The notes: generated by a model not told the origin, from the letters alone. Counted from the first letter of the stretch, positions 11,622 to 23,323 are shown. The stretch is 64,000 nucleotides of DNA from Hyaloraphidium curvatum (GCA_025558095.1 JAIVFI010000004.1:893335-957334); one strand, 5' to 3'. Program-made: numbers and translations.

Positions 11622-12011
11622 TCATGCGGCCACCTTCTCCCACACGAACTCGGCCTTCATCGACCTGCCGTTGACGATTTTGGTCTGCGAGAGCACCATC
11701 CGCCCATCCTCGATAGTGAAGTCGCGGGCCTGCTCGCCGCGGATGTTGACCAGGTCCGACGTCCCGTCGACGCCCGTCACGAAGCTGCGGCCGTCGCAGC
11801 GGTACCTTCCGGTGTACGCCATGAACGGCCGCTGCAGCGGTGGCATCGGGCCGTCGCTCCCGTCGGTAACGCAGAACATGACCCGCGTCGCGGTGAGCAT
11901 CGCCACGCCGGTGGCAGTCGCCCCGAATGGCGGCGGCGCGGGCGTGCCGTCAGAGTACGAAGCGCGCGTGGCATAGAGCTTGTATGTGCCGACGAGGTTT
12001 GGTGCCGCCAT
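11622..12011 (-). CDS. Lipocalin-like domain protein
   Basis: The ATG at 12011 gives 129 residues starting MAAPNLVGTYKLY, which matches the opening GTW/GTYKL strand of the lipocalin-like family (the PF13924 type, mostly bacterial and fungal). It continues with alternating beta-strand segments (MLTATRVMFCV, FMAYTGRYRCDG) and a final ...VLSQTKIVNGRSMKAEFVWEKV. A further in-frame ATG at 12101 would add 30 low-complexity residues, so the internal start is preferred because it sits exactly at the domain edge. No signal peptide. No intron seen. Such proteins form small ligand-binding barrels; the ligand is unknown. Confidence 0.7.
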   Translation of the reverse strand: MAAPNLVGTYKLYATRASYSDGTPAPPPFGATATGVAMLTATRVMFCVTDGSDGPMPPLQRPFMAYTGRYRCDGRSFVTGVDGTSDLVNIRGEQARDFTIEDGRMVLSQTKIVNGRSMKAEFVWEKVAA

Positions 12012-12194
12012 CGGTCGCGGAAATGGAGTTTGGAGTGGAAGTTGCCACGGGTCCCTGGCCCCCGGAGCTCCGGTGACTCGGCCATTCAGGGACCTGGACA
12101 TCGCGCCTTGAGTTGGATCGGAGACTTGGATGGGTTAAGGAAAACAATGTCTCGAGGTAACATGATGTGGGAAAGAGAGCTACATCCGCAGGCT

Positions 12195-12389
12195 CTAGCG
12201 CGAAACCGACCCCAGCTTGGCCGAAAGCTGCTCCCTCCAGAAACGAAGTGCCTCTTCAGGGTCAATGCCGAGTTTTTCGGGCTCGAGGTCTGCGGGCACT
12301 TCTAAACCCGGGAGCTGGCCCGGCTCGTCCGGATGGCCGCTGTATCCACCAGTCAGGCGGCGGATCACGATCCGCTTCCAGATTTTCAT
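12195..12389 (-). CDS. Small hypothetical protein, 64 aa
   Basis: ATG 12389 to TAG 12195-12197 encodes a basic N-terminus (MKIWKRIVIRRL) and an acidic, helix-favouring C-terminal half (DPEEALRFWREQL). The composition is more protein-like than the surrounding chance frames, and the basic start could be a mitochondrial targeting or ribosomal-type segment. No family was recognised. It may equally be a chance frame. Confidence 0.35.
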   Translation of the reverse strand: MKIWKRIVIRRLTGGYSGHPDEPGQLPGLEVPADLEPEKLGIDPEEALRFWREQLSAKLGSVSR

Positions 12390-12797
12390 TCTCCCTTCCT
12401 TGTCGTGCGTCTAGAGATGACATGCAATCAATTCTCCGTCCATCCATCTGAATCGCTGCTGCCGATGGCGAGGAATGGGAAGACGCAGGCGGATCGGCGG
12501 GAGTGGAAGATCCTGGAGCTGCGCCATCCGCACAGCGAACACGCGGTTCAACCGCTTCAAAAGGAGGACTGGTGCGGGATCCGGCGCCGCAGAACGAGCG
12601 TTGATTTAGTCTACCGCCGACTTTGCTCTTTCTGGCGCGTCATTAGCGCGTGTCTCGTCTGCAGCGAACGTTTGCGCGGGCTCCGGCGGACGCGTTTCTC
12701 TCGCGCTCCCACCGCGTTTCTGATCCGCAACCGGACATCTTCGAGCACCGACGGACGCTTCTTCCTCTCCTCTGCCTCACGCTCCCCGGAACTCGCA
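12390..12797. other. Intergenic, divergent promoter region
   Basis: About 400 bases between a small minus-strand ORF and the plus-strand small gene at 12798. No gene or repeat was recognised. Confidence 0.35.
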
Positions 12798-13091
12798 ATG
12801 AGCGCCGCCCCTCCTTCCGAATCTGCCCCCGCATCCCTTCCCACCCTGTTCAAGGTCATCTCCCCGAAGGACGAGGTCATCATCGGCCTCCCTGAATCCG
12901 ACCTGGCAGCTGTCGCCGGCAAGCTGGCCGCGGACGGCACCCTGGTCGCGCACCAGTACGCCACCCGCCGGGCAAAGGACGGCAGCCTCGAGGTCGGGCC
13001 GCTGAAGAAGGTGGCGATAATGAAGAACGATGCGCTGAGGATCGAGGAGCACAGGGCGGCGCAGCCCGTGGCGCCGCTACCTGCGGAGTGA
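12798..13091 (+). CDS. Small conserved-looking hypothetical protein, 97 aa
   Basis: The frame entered at ATG 12798 encodes a compact domain: FKVISPKDEVIIGLPESDL, a stretch reading DGTLVAHQYATRR, then VGPLKKVAIMKNDALRIEEH, with a low-complexity Ser/Pro/Ala N-terminus. Alternation of hydrophobic and charged residues is typical of a small alpha/beta protein. An upstream in-frame extension reaches 12333 but reads as low-quality coding sequence, and the chosen ATG fits the change in composition. The family was not identified with confidence. No intron, no signal peptide. Confidence 0.55.
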   Translation: MSAAPPSESAPASLPTLFKVISPKDEVIIGLPESDLAAVAGKLAADGTLVAHQYATRRAKDGSLEVGPLKKVAIMKNDALRIEEHRAAQPVAPLPAE

Positions 13092-13558
13092 TGGTCGATT
13101 GGGGAATGGGGACTCCGACGAGTGTGCTGCGGAAGCGTGGCGAAAGGCAGGAGGGCTGATACAGACATTGCTGCCTTGTCTGTAGCATGCTGGCAGCCAT
13201 TTGAGAAGATTTCAATAGCATATTGCGCTCTCGTTCGCCCTCTTGTGCTTGGAACCCGATTCGCTGAGCCTCACTCGCCGCTACCCCACAGCGTAATGCG
13301 CAGCTGATCTGTCGACCCATCCACCGTGATTCCCGAAGCATCAGCTCCAACGCAGCCTATGTATGACGCGAGAACCAGATGGCGTTGCGTCGGGTTGCGG
13401 AGCGGACGCCAAGAGCGGAGCGGATCGGCTTGAGTTGACGCGCAGAGCCGCGTTCTCCGATTCACCGCTCTGTCCCCCACGCGTCCCGCCTCCGACTCCG
13501 ACGCGGCAAGGAACTTTGATTTTCTTTGCGTGCTTCACATTTCCCGCCCGCAACCGCG
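13092..13558. other. Intergenic, no gene seen
   Basis: About 470 bases between two plus-strand genes. Presumably a terminator and a promoter; neither is recognisable. Confidence 0.35.
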
Positions 13559-14547
13559 ATGCCGCTCTGCACGCTCCACCTTGTCCGGCTACGCACCGGA
13601 GCCTCGCCCGGCGCATTCCTGGGCGCCGTCAGCGCCTCCAGGCCCCTCGTCTGGGCCGGAAAAGTATTCGAGGCTGTCGTGTACGACGGCGACCTCGATC
13701 GGGGCAAGCTGGTCGGGGAGAAGTGGGACGTCGGCGTTCTCATCGAGGGCGGGTCGGAACTGCCCCCCGCCGCCGCCTCGCTGGCCGAGGCCACCTACAC
13801 CGTCTCCGCCGGCGTTCCCACCCGCGTGCTGGACGCGTACCCTTCGCTGAACGCCAAGCTGTTCGGCCCGCCGCCGGCGAGGAAGGTCACGAAGGACCCC
13901 GTCATGTCGCCCGACTCGAGCAAGCTTTCCGTGTCCAAGCCCATGCTCGAGTACGCGGACCGCGTGGAAGGGACCGGGTACCGCGGGCCCGTGAGCCAGA
14001 TCAACCTGCTCTGCTTCAGGAAGACCGAGGGGGCCAAGGAGAGCTACGGCCGTTACGGGCAGGGGTTCCAGAAGGTCGGGGGCAGCCACGGGTGAATAGC
14101 TACATGGCGCGCCTTGCTCTTGGAAGTGCTGACGTGCTCGTTGTTGTCGCCTGCGGCTCCAGAGGGTCGGCCAAGATCGTCGGCAACGTCGTCGAGCCTC
14201 CGAAGGACTCGCCGGACTCGAGGGGCAAGGCCCAGCCCCAGGGCAAGTGGTGGGACGAGATCGCAATCGCACAGTGGGTGGATTGTATTCCTGTCGCCGT
14301 TCCGTTCTGAACCGCCTCCGTCCGCAATGAAGGTACCCGACCGTCCGCCACGTAGGCCATCTCCATGTCGCTGTTTTCCATCTCACTGAGCCAACGCCCG
14401 TTCCAGTTCGTCGACATGGCCTCCGACCCGGCCTACCGCGAGATCAACACCGCCCACCGCCTGCCTGCGCTCGACAGCACGGTGATCGTGTCGACGCGGG
14501 ACATCAGGCCTGACGAGGAGAAGGGGGTCAAGTGGGCGAGGCTGTAA
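13559..14547 (+). CDS. EthD/dimeric alpha-beta-barrel-like fungal protein
   Basis: ATG 13559 begins MPLCTLHLVRLR, followed by a domain with VVYDGDLDRG and WDVGVLIEGG. After introns 14092-14162, 14274-14332 and 14352-14406 the C-terminal part reads WWDEIAIAQYPTVRHF then MASDPAYREINTAHRLPAL, the hallmark of fungal proteins with an EthD-like ferredoxin-type fold. The splice choice is strongly supported: using a GTGGGT donor at 14274 yields the expected QYPTVRH-FVDMASD run, whereas reading through gives stops. The stop is at 14545-14547. Total about 267 residues. Function in this family is not established; related folds act as small-molecule oxygenase partners. No signal peptide. Confidence 0.6.
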
Positions 14548-14661
14548 GATGATCTTTGTTGATGACATGCTTCTGATATCGGAAAGAATGGAAAGAATGT
14601 AAGAATGTTCGATTGCTCATCCGCCGGTGGTGGCGGTGGCGGCGGCAATCCTCGGCCTGAG

Positions 14662-14698
14662 CCAATCGTTTGGGCGATCTTTATATACGAAAAGCGAA
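14662..14698 (+). promoter_or_regulatory. CCAAT and TATA-like elements upstream of the monooxygenase
   Basis: A CCAAT pentamer at 14662-14666 and a TATA-like TTATATA at about 14691-14697 lie about 75-110 bases before the monooxygenase ATG at 14773. The spacing suits a eukaryotic core promoter. AT-rich motifs are rare in this GC-rich sequence, which makes the match more notable, but it is only a motif match. Confidence 0.4.
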
Positions 14699-14772
14699 GC
14701 CCTCGTTTCCCGCCTTGTCCGTCCCCACCCTCTTACCCTCCTTCCCCCCTACTCCCGTCTCTTCTCGTCGAA

Positions 14773-17419
14773 ATGCCGGCCGGCACCGCGCCCGTTGAGC
14801 CGCGGATCGGAATCCGTGCGTCCCGCGCGCGGGGAGACACCGGCGACTTCTCACTGGCCGCCCAGTTGGTGGAGGCCTCGCGGGCATTGCCGCCGCGGTC
14901 TACCTCAGGGATAAACTTGGTCTGAGCCTGGACAGCGTGAAGGGATTAGAAAGGAACCCCGGTATGTGGTGCCGCAGCGGAGGTGGGCACGGGTTCTGAC
15001 TGCTCCTGCCGACAGACTTTGGCGGCACCTGGTGGGCCAAAGTCTTCATTGGAGGCTGTTCGGGCAATCTCCTGACACATCGTTGTCGATAGGCTCGAGA
15101 ACACGTACCCTGGATTGTCCTGCGATGTGCCCGGTATGTCTTTCTCCCTCCTCCAGTAGTCGCGGCCCAGGCTGACCTCAGGTCCTTCCATCCCCCCTGC
15201 AGCCCACCTCTGTCGGTGCCAACGGCATTGCTGACCCGGAAACTCCGCTGATCCGCCCTCCAGATTCTTTCAGCTGGGCCATGAACCCCAACTGGAGCCG
15301 CCCTTACGGTGATCACCGCGCTCACCGCCCGCGCCGCCCGCCTGACCGCCTTCCGCGCGACCAGTGCCCCAGCCCGAGCTGCTGGATTACATCAAGAGCG
15401 TCGCCGACGCCTTCCACGTCCGCAAGTCCTTCACGTTCAATATCAAGGTGACCCGGGCGGCGTGGGACGACGAAAAGTCTTCGTGGACCGTGTGGTACAA
15501 GGACATGAACAAGGTAGGCACTTCTGCGGTTCTCCATTGGTCGTCTTGCCGACGCTGCCCGCCAGGTCGTCTTGCCGCCCGGCACCACCGTCCCGATCTG
15601 GCGCGCCCTCACGGACCCCATGCGCGACGTCCCCGGCGCGACCGCCGAGGCCGACGAGGAGAAGGAGATCGTGCGGCTGGTCAACGCGCTGCCGGAGGAG
15701 AGCTTCGAGTGCGACTTCCTGGTCAACACGACCCGGTTCACGGGGAGCCCTGGGCTGCCGCGGATCCCGGGGGCGCTCGAGGGCGCGTTCAAGGGGGACC
15801 AGTGGCATTCGATGAGGTGGCCGGAGAACGGGCTGGAGAGGGTCAAGGGGAAGAGGGTGGCGATGATTGGTTGCGCGGCTGCGTGGGTGGACTGCTGGAA
15901 GGGTATGCCGAGAGCTCCGCTGACTCCTTTTCTTGGTTTCCCAACCACAGCGCCGCCCAGCTCGTCCCCCAGGTCGTTCCCCTCGCCAAATCCTTCGACC
16001 TGTACCACCGTACCCCGAACCACTTCATGCACCGCCCCAACGACCTCTACCCCGAGGACCTGAAGAAGAAGTTCGCCGAGAACCCGCTCTACTTCAGGAT
16101 GTGGCGTCAGGATCTCGACCGCAAGTTCTGCAAGAACTGGTGGGAGACCGGGTTCCTGGACGGCGAGGAGCACAAGTGGTGGGTCGGCACCGCGGGCGGC
16201 GTGCCTCTCCGACAGCTGATCGACGCCGGCAGGTCGACCGAGGACGCCAAGGCGAACCTCTACGAGAACATCAAGGACGAAAAGCTGCGCGAGGCCCTGT
16301 GGCCCGACTTCCCGGCCTGGTGCCGGCGCGTCTGCTTCCACGTGGGCATCGGCCGCCTTCCTTCGCGTCGTCGTGGTGCTGACGGTTCCTCAAAGAACGA
16401 CTTCTACCCCGCCCTGGCCCAGCCCCACGTCACGGTCATCCTGGACCGCATCGTCAAGATGGACGCGACGGGCATCGTGACGGCGGCGCAGAACGCAAGG
16501 GAGGAGAAGATCGACGAGTCGGCGCCGCAGACGCACCACGACTACGACGTCATTATTTGTTGGTGTCTCGCTCCTGTGGCATATGGTCGACATTTGCTGA
16601 CCGAACGTCCTCCCAGACGCCACCGGCTGGGCCGTGGACGGCAACAAGGAGCCGCTCGTGACCATCACTGGCCGCGGCGGCGCCGATATCGTGCTCAAGT
16701 CCAACAACATCAAGTTCCTCGGCATGAACCCCGACGGCACGCCCAACCTCGACATGTCCGAGTTCGGTCCCTTCAGCTACTTCGCCGGCATGGTCGAGGA
16801 CATGCCCAACTACTTCTCGCCGGGCTCGCCGCCGATTGGGCTCTGCTCGGTCATCTCGGTCATCGAGGACGCTTCGGACTACATGATCAAGATGTACGTC
16901 GGTTTCCGCTTTGTTCGAGCCCGATTTGACCGTCGCCCTCGTCGCAGCATCAAGCACTGCCTCCACCACAACATCAAGGCCATCTCGCCCAAGCACGAGG
17001 CCATCGCGCAGTTCTACGAGGTCGTTGACGAGCGCTGCAAGAAGGCGCCTTACTACCGGTGGGCCCGGCTGCTTTGTTGGCAAACAACTATGTGCCTCTG
17101 ACCCGCGGATCCGTTGACCAGGGGAACCCACCACACCTACCACAAGCAGTTCCGTCCGGACGGGTAGGTTGCCCTTTGCCTGCTCACCTCGCCCGCTCCC
17201 GGCTCATCGTCCCGCCCTCGCAGCTCCTACGTCACCCGCATCCACTTCCCCGGCAGTCCGTGGGAGTTCGCGGAGCTGCAAAAGTACCCCGTCTTCGCGA
17301 ATTTCGAGGAGGTGCCGAAGGCCGGGAACGAGCCCAAGTGGGCGATCCCCACGGAGCCCGTGGGGACGCCGTGGGACGACGTGTACAAGGCCGTGCACGT
17401 GGTGGCGGCCAAGAACTAG
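14773..17419 (+). CDS. Flavin-dependent Baeyer-Villiger-type monooxygenase
   Basis: About 13 short introns must be removed from ATG 14773 to TAG 17417-17419. The joined product opens with an FAD-binding strand RIGILGGGLAGIAAAVYL (GxGxxG), then [21 protein letters not shown], typical of this class. The Baeyer-Villiger fingerprint FxGxxxHxxxWP is present as FKGDQWHSMRWP near 15787-15822, followed by the NADPH-binding strand GKRVAMIGCAA. The C-terminal half has YATGWAVDGN and ends HVVAAKN. Such enzymes insert oxygen next to a ketone or oxidise heteroatoms using NADPH and O2. Introns often fall inside codons, e.g. a GTGGGC donor inside the Trp codon of GGTW. No signal peptide, so cytosolic. Substrate unknown. 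CCAAT and TATA-like motifs lie just upstream. Confidence 0.85.
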
Positions 17420-18650
17420 GCGAGTTCGGCTGGATAATGGAACGATGTCGCGAAACTAGATGTAGAATCGGCCAGCAAGATGCTTCATCCTTTTCCCAAC
17501 TCTAGGGGTAGACGTGCGCGCCGAACCCCTGGCACAGGGCTATCTCCGCCTCCAGGAGCGACTGGTACTCGGGATCGTCCTATCGTCCTCGTCTCCGGCG
17601 AGATGTGGAGCAGCGCAGGCGCGGCGGATTGCAAGCCAGAAATCGGCGTTCTGATCTGCGTTCTCATACGACAAACATCATCCCTGCGGAAGGGAGAGCG
17701 GAGAAGCGGACCCTACTACGCCACAAGCCTTTGCGTCCCTGATCGCCCGAGCGGAGGAACGGGGCGCTGCGGACTCTCCAACCGGCCAAATTCAAGGAAG
17801 CTATAGTGGGGAGATCGTGATCGGAGAGACGGGCCGCGGATGGGTCGGAGGCCGGGTGGCCGCCGGTGATCGGCAGTGCGCGGGCTGGGCCGGGAATTGT
17901 TGCCGGCAGCGCACCGATCGGCGGCCTTCCCGTGCAGCTCCGCGGGCACGGGGCCGGACCCGGGGGGCGGGTATCGCTGGATCGTGACACATACCCCTTC
18001 TAGTCGTCGCCGCAGCGCAGGTCAATGAGTAATGAATTGCTCGGCCGGCGCCTAAACTGCGGGCGCCGCAGTCGATTCGGCTGACTAAACCTCGGCCTTC
18101 CTGCCGATGGCCCGCCCATCCGCGGTCAGGCCCAACATCGGACAAATGTAGGAACTGGATTCCGTGTCCCCCGTCCTTCCGAAAGCCCGCGTTTGGTTTT
18201 GGAGGCTCTGCTGATGATGTTCGAAGATCTTCCACCACCGAGGGCTGGTGAGGCTCGGGGGTTCACGTCGGCAATCCGCCTGCGGCGACTGCTGCGGGAA
18301 TCCCCCAGTCATCAGAAGTCCCTGCAGCGAATCTACTGCTGCTGAGGCGGGCCGGATCCCGCCTCGCCGAATTCCCTTCGACTCAGGATTTCTGGCGCGA
18401 GGCGCACGCTTGTGGCGCTGCGGCGGCAAGGCCGCAAGGCTTAGCGCCCGCCCTCGCGACTCACCCACCTCACCCACCGCCTTCTCCCCCTTTCTCGCCC
18501 CGGCGCACCCGCCGGGCGCCTCTCGGCCTTTTTGCCCTTCTCACCTGCGCGTGATCCCGGCAGCGGAGCCCGGTGCTGCCGCCGAAAACGCCATGGCCGG
18601 CCGGATCCCACCCGCACCGTCCCCCTCTTCGAAACTCCCCAGATCAATCA
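17420..18650. other. Intergenic, no gene supported
   Basis: About 1.2 kb between two plus-strand genes. Only short, mutually overlapping frames were seen, mostly on the minus strand. It should include the promoter of the sugar dehydrogenase gene. An in-frame ATG at 18593 could extend that gene upstream. Confidence 0.4.
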
Positions 18651-21483
18651 TGATCCTCGCCTCCCTCATTATTGCGCTACTCTGTGCACTTCCGGCGATG
18701 GCCTGGCCCGGCGGACTCCCTGGCGGAATCATCCCCGAGCGCGTTGCTGCTCTCGGCGACTTCGTCTCGGACTTTCTCTGGCTCGACGACGAGCGCCTCA
18801 TCATCGCCGGCAAGCGCGGCCGCCTCGTGCTGTTCCGGAACGGCCAGTGGTCCGCCACGCTCCTCGACATCTCGGGCCGCGTCGCCCCGGCCGCGGGCGG
18901 TGGGTCGCCTGCCGTTCGCACCCCGTCTTCACTCGCTGACCGCCCAGAAACACAGATCGTGGACTCATGGGCATCGCCATGGATCCCGGCTTCTTCCGTG
19001 GGCGCCCTTACATTTACGTCGCCTACACCGTCGACCCGAACCGGAACGGAGGTGCGGCAGCACAGCACCGCCGGCCGCCCCCCACACTGACCGCCTCCCG
19101 GCCCCGTCCAGGCATGAACTATAACATGCTTGCTAGGTTCACGTACGCCGGGGATTCGCTGCAGGACGAGAGGCTGCTCATGGGCGGCGGCTGCAACCTG
19201 GACGGAAGCGTGAGTGTGATTGCTCTTTAGGGTGACGGCACCGGGCCACGGAGGCAGCTGCGCCCGCACCTGCACTTGCGGTGCCGTCCATCCGGCGAAA
19301 GTTGTGTCGCGGGGCGGCCCAGTTTGCGGCAGGGCACCCGATCCTCCGTCGCGGTTGGGGGGATCGTGCCCTTGCGCAGCGCTTGTCCCTTGTGCCCTCC
19401 CGCGGTTCCCGCGACTTCCGACGCACCTTGCTGACCGCATTTTCCATCACCTACAGTGGCAGTACAATGACAACTGCTCGCCGATGCCCGGCACAACCCA
19501 CTCGATTGGCTCCCTGTGGTTCCCAGGCGACGGCTCCCTCTGGGTCTCGGTCGGCGAGGGCAACATCCACGACGGCGCCTTCTGGTATGACACCTACGGT
19601 ATGGGATGGGTAGACCGCGCCTTGGCCATGGACCCCGACTTCCTTGGCGGCAAGATCCTCCGCTTGGACCCCGACTCGGGCGCCGGCAGGGCCGACAACC
19701 CGTTCTGCGGGGGCGGCAGCATCTGGTCCGCCAGGTGCAAGGTCTGGGCCGTCGGCCTGCGCAACCCGTTCCGCTGCTCGGGCGGGCCGGGTGCCGTGTA
19801 CTGCGGCGACGTCGGGTGGTACACTTGGGAATCGTTCAAGGTTATCTACAGGGGCCAGAACATGGGCTGGCCATGGTGGGTTCCGCGGCGCTTTCCCCCG
19901 CCGGCTTTGCTCACGCTCCGCGTCTTTGCAGCTGGGAGGGCAACAACATCCCGCCCGGGCAGAACCCCGGCACGCCCATCTGCCAGCGCATCTACAACGG
20001 TGACAACCCGTACCCAGGCATCCCCGGCTCCCGCGGCGTGGTGTTCCAGTGGAACCACAACGGCGCCTCCGCTGCAGCCATCGGCGGCGTGCAGATCCCC
20101 TCGTACTACCCCGGCGTGGGCGGCCGCTGGATCATTGCCGACTACACCTCGGGTCAGGTCTGGGCCGTCACCGGCGGCGGCGACGTCATGACCTTCTTCT
20201 ACGGCGGCGAAAACCCCGCCGCGTTCCGCGTGGGCACCGACGGCTGGCTCTACTACCTCAGCAACGCGGGCGGCGTCGTCATCCGTTTGCGCATCTCGGG
20301 CTTCACGCCCCCGCCCAACCCGACCGTGCCGCGGCTCACCACCGCCCGCCCCGTGCCGACCACCTCCAAGCGCCCCCCGGACCCGCTCTGCGAGCCCACC
20401 GGCGCCGCCCGCATCGTCGTGCCGACCTGCACCGCCGGCGTGGGGCAGCAGCCCATCGGCGACCTGACCTTCCTTTCGCGCGAGGGCTGGCCAAGGAGCA
20501 GGCTGCGGTTCGTCCGCAACGGCAACTGGGGTCCCGTCGGCCTCGACGCCTCGGTAGGGAGGAGGAACAACCAGACTTCGGGGAGGACGCTCAACATCAA
20601 CAACCGGTGGTTCATCACCGGCTGGGGTACGCACGCGCTGAGGTGGGCTCAGGTCGATGCAGGGCGAGTTTCTGGGAGCTGATCGCCCCTTGCTTGTCAG
20701 CCAAATCGACGTGTTGCTGAACCAGTGCTGCTATCGTGTCACGGGCACCGTCGGCGTCGACGAGGAGGTGCGGCGGTTCTACCCGCAGTGGGGCTACAAC
20801 GACACCGCCTCCCCCAACGCCGGGAACGTCTCGGGCTCGTGGACGATCCGAACCGTGGACAACAACCGCGTCGTGTGGAACTCGAGCACCATCCGCCGGA
20901 TGAACCTCGGGTCCAACCCGCTTGCCTTCGATATCCGCAACCTGCACCGGTTCAACCGCGTGTCGCTCCAGGCGGCGGTCGCGCCCGGCCTGGACACGCG
21001 CCTCGCCAACGTCTGGACGCCCTCGCACTTCAACTGGGCCGAGGTCAAGGCCTACTGCGGCCCGCGCTCGCCGTACGCGCCGATCGTGACCATGACCCAG
21101 CCGCCCGAGGGCCTGATGGCGCGTCCGGACACGATGGTGCGGTTCGCCGCCACCGCCACCTACTGGGACCGCCGGACAGCCATCCCTGCATCCATGTTCC
21201 AATGGGATATCAACTTGGTGCACTGCCAGGGGTTCCTCTGCCACCAACATAACCCTTTCCGGTTCTCCGGGGTGCGTTCTGGCTCGTTTAACGCGAGTTC
21301 GCATGCAGATACGGACCAGCAGTGTGGGTCCCTCCCCTTGGGTCGATCGGGCGCCGCAGCCGTTGACTTTTGCCCTCCGCAGACTACTATTACTCTGTGC
21401 AGCTGACCATCCGCGACCGCTGCGGCAACACCGAGGTCATCCGGCGTTCCGTCTCCATGCAGGGTTTCCAAAACATGCCCTAA
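18651..21483 (+). CDS. Secreted PQQ-type sugar dehydrogenase fused to an NPCBM domain and a PKD-like tail
   Basis: ATG 18651 gives a signal peptide (MILASLIIALLCALPAMA). The beta-propeller of the soluble aldose/glucose-sorbosone dehydrogenase family follows: DRGLMGIAMDPGF, THSIGSLWFPGDGSLWVSVG, GGKILRLDPDSG, VGLRNPFR and RWIIADYTSGQVW. After a Pro/Thr linker comes an NPCBM-type carbohydrate-binding domain (DLTFLSREGW ... GRTLNINNRWFITGWGTHA ... VTGTVGVDEEV), then a PKD-like tail (VTMTQPPEGL ... YSVQLTIRDRCGN). Introns: 18900-18955, 19052-19111, 19210-19456 (247 nt, the longest found), 19876-19931, 20643-20700 and 21324-21382. Stop TAA 21481-21483. The family oxidises sugars using PQQ, which fungi generally do not make. 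This domain order is known from bacteria, so transfer is inferred. ATG 18593 is a possible alternative start. Confidence 0.85.
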
Positions 21484-21762
21484 AAGTATACCTCTACGGA
21501 CATTATAGAGCCCGCGCCGGCGCGCGGGCACCGAAATCGTACGTATTCGGGACACGCCGATATGCCTTGCCGGATTGTAGATTTAGGCCCGACCGGCACC
21601 GCGGCGACCACGGGAATCGCCGGACGTGTAAACAATATGGGGCACCTCTAATATGAATGGAATGCGTTTTGAAGCATCGCTTGTGGTTGTGGCTGCGGCG
21701 CCGATTTGGTTGTTGACGTGAAGCGTCGGGCCGGGGCTGTGTTCACCAAACGGTGACCTACA

Positions 21763-22965
21763 ATGGACTCGCTCCCCGCATCGATGGCTACCGAGCTCCA
21801 GCGGCTCCGCGATGAAAATGCGGCGCTCCGAAAGCTCCTCGCCGAACGCGGCATGCCGGTGCCTGCTCCTCCCCCGGCGATGTGCGACGCGCCATCGGGC
21901 TCGGCAAACGAGAACGGCCCCGCGTTTCCCCCCGAACTGATCCTGAAGATCGGCCGCTTCCTCCCGCCCGGATCCCGGACCCTAGTCGAGCTGCTCCTCT
22001 GCTGCAGGGCGTACCATGCTCTGCTGCTTTCCCACCACCACAAGTACCTCGAGGTCGCCGCCCTCCGCCACGAGCGTCTTCTGGGGGAGCAGCTGGCCCG
22101 CATGCAAATCTCGGGCGCGCTGGACGACGTCGAGGAGCTCCGTGAGGATAACTGCATGTGGCAAACGCGCATGTACCATGCCCTGGAGATCGCGGCGCGG
22201 TGCCCGAAGCTGGCACGCCTCAAGTGCAGCGCCGAATCGGGGATGGACATCCTGAAGCTCCAAAAGACCGCGCTCGACAACCTCGTCAGCTTGGACATCA
22301 CGATTCGTCCGCGCCACCACGTCGACGGCGTCCTGTTCTTGCCCCGGCTCAAGGAGCTCACCCTGCGCGGCTGCCCGTCGCTGGCCGTGGGCCGACTGTT
22401 CGCTGGAAAAGGCTGCCCAAAATTGGAGAGCGTGGAACTGGAACTGGACAGGTTCATGGAGACGCCCCTGGCGACGGATTGCGCCCGCCTCCCCGCGGCG
22501 TTCGTGCGGAAGATCAAGGTGCTTCACTGGAGCTACAACGGGGATCTGGAGTCGTTCCTGCGGCTCCCCGCCTTCCGACCTTCGTCTTTGCTGCACGTCG
22601 GATATACCGGCATCAGCGGGGCCACCTGGAAGCGGGTCTCGCAGCTCCCCGGGCTCGCAGAGCTCAGCATGGCCGAGCTTCCCGCGTCCTTCCTCCTCAC
22701 CGCGCTCCACTCCGTCGGCTGCGAGCTGAACATCGATCGCCTGTTCGTCGCTGGAACGCTCAACAAACCTGCGATCGCCATTGTCGCGGCGAACCTCGGG
22801 CGCCTGGGCGCGCTGGACATCCGCAGCGTGGAGGAGCTGCCCGTGTGCGACCCGGAGTACGAGTACTACTGGATGTACGGCGGGGACGAGGGGATACCGG
22901 GGCACCGGGACCGCGTCCGAGCCGAGCTGGACTTCTTCGGTGGCATCCGGGACCGCAGCGCGTAG
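21763..22965 (+). CDS. F-box/LRR-like protein
   Basis: A single open exon of 400 residues. The N-terminus forms a short coiled coil (ELQRLRDENAALRKLL), followed by a Pro-rich gap and an F-box-like motif FPPELILKIGRFLPPGS ... CCRAYHALLL near residues 52-85. The rest holds degenerate leucine-rich segments (LPRLKELTLRGCPSL, CPKLESVELEL, LPGLAELSMAELP). F-box proteins bind Skp1 and present substrates to an SCF ubiquitin ligase; the target is unknown. It is the intact relative of the pseudogene at 723-1827, about 20 kb away on the opposite strand, and defines where that copy is broken. Confidence 0.75.
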   Translation: MDSLPASMATELQRLRDENAALRKLLAERGMPVPAPPPAMCDAPSGSANENGPAFPPELILKIGRFLPPGSRTLVELLLCCRAYHALLLSHHHKYLEVAALRHERLLGEQLARMQISGALDDVEELREDNCMWQTRMYHALEIAARCPKLARLKCSAESGMDILKLQKTALDNLVSLDITIRPRHHVDGVLFLPRLKELTLRGCPSLAVGRLFAGKGCPKLESVELELDRFMETPLATDCARLPAAFVRKIKVLHWSYNGDLESFLRLPAFRPSSLLHVGYTGISGATWKRVSQLPGLAELSMAELPASFLLTALHSVGCELNIDRLFVAGTLNKPAIAIVAANLGRLGALDIRSVEELPVCDPEYEYYWMYGGDEGIPGHRDRVRAELDFFGGIRDRSA

Positions 22966-23323
22966 AGAGCTGGCGGGTCCTCGACGCCGTGTCCTTGTAC
23001 TGGAACTCGTATATACGCATCCGCCGCGGGCTCTAGCTCGTCGGCTTTAGACAGCGCGATCCTTGGGCTCGACCCGTGGCAAAGGGAAAGCGCCTGTAGA
23101 CGATAGTGCGCGGATCGGGGGCTCATCCCGGACGGCCTGCGGCGGTGGCATCTCCAAGCACGTCTACAGTCCCGTATCTCTGGAGTTTCCACTCACTCGG
23201 TGCCTGAGGCCCGAATGTCGGCGAGGCGGGGCAGGAATGTGGGTCCTGATTCGGCTCGATCAGCTGGACCCACGAAGCCGCCACCGCCCGACGAGGCCGC
23301 CCTTCGCCCACCCGCGGATCGCG
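22966..23323. other. Intergenic, no gene seen
   Basis: About 360 bases between two plus-strand genes. It contains a TATATA-like stretch near 23010 but no clear gene. Confidence 0.35.
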
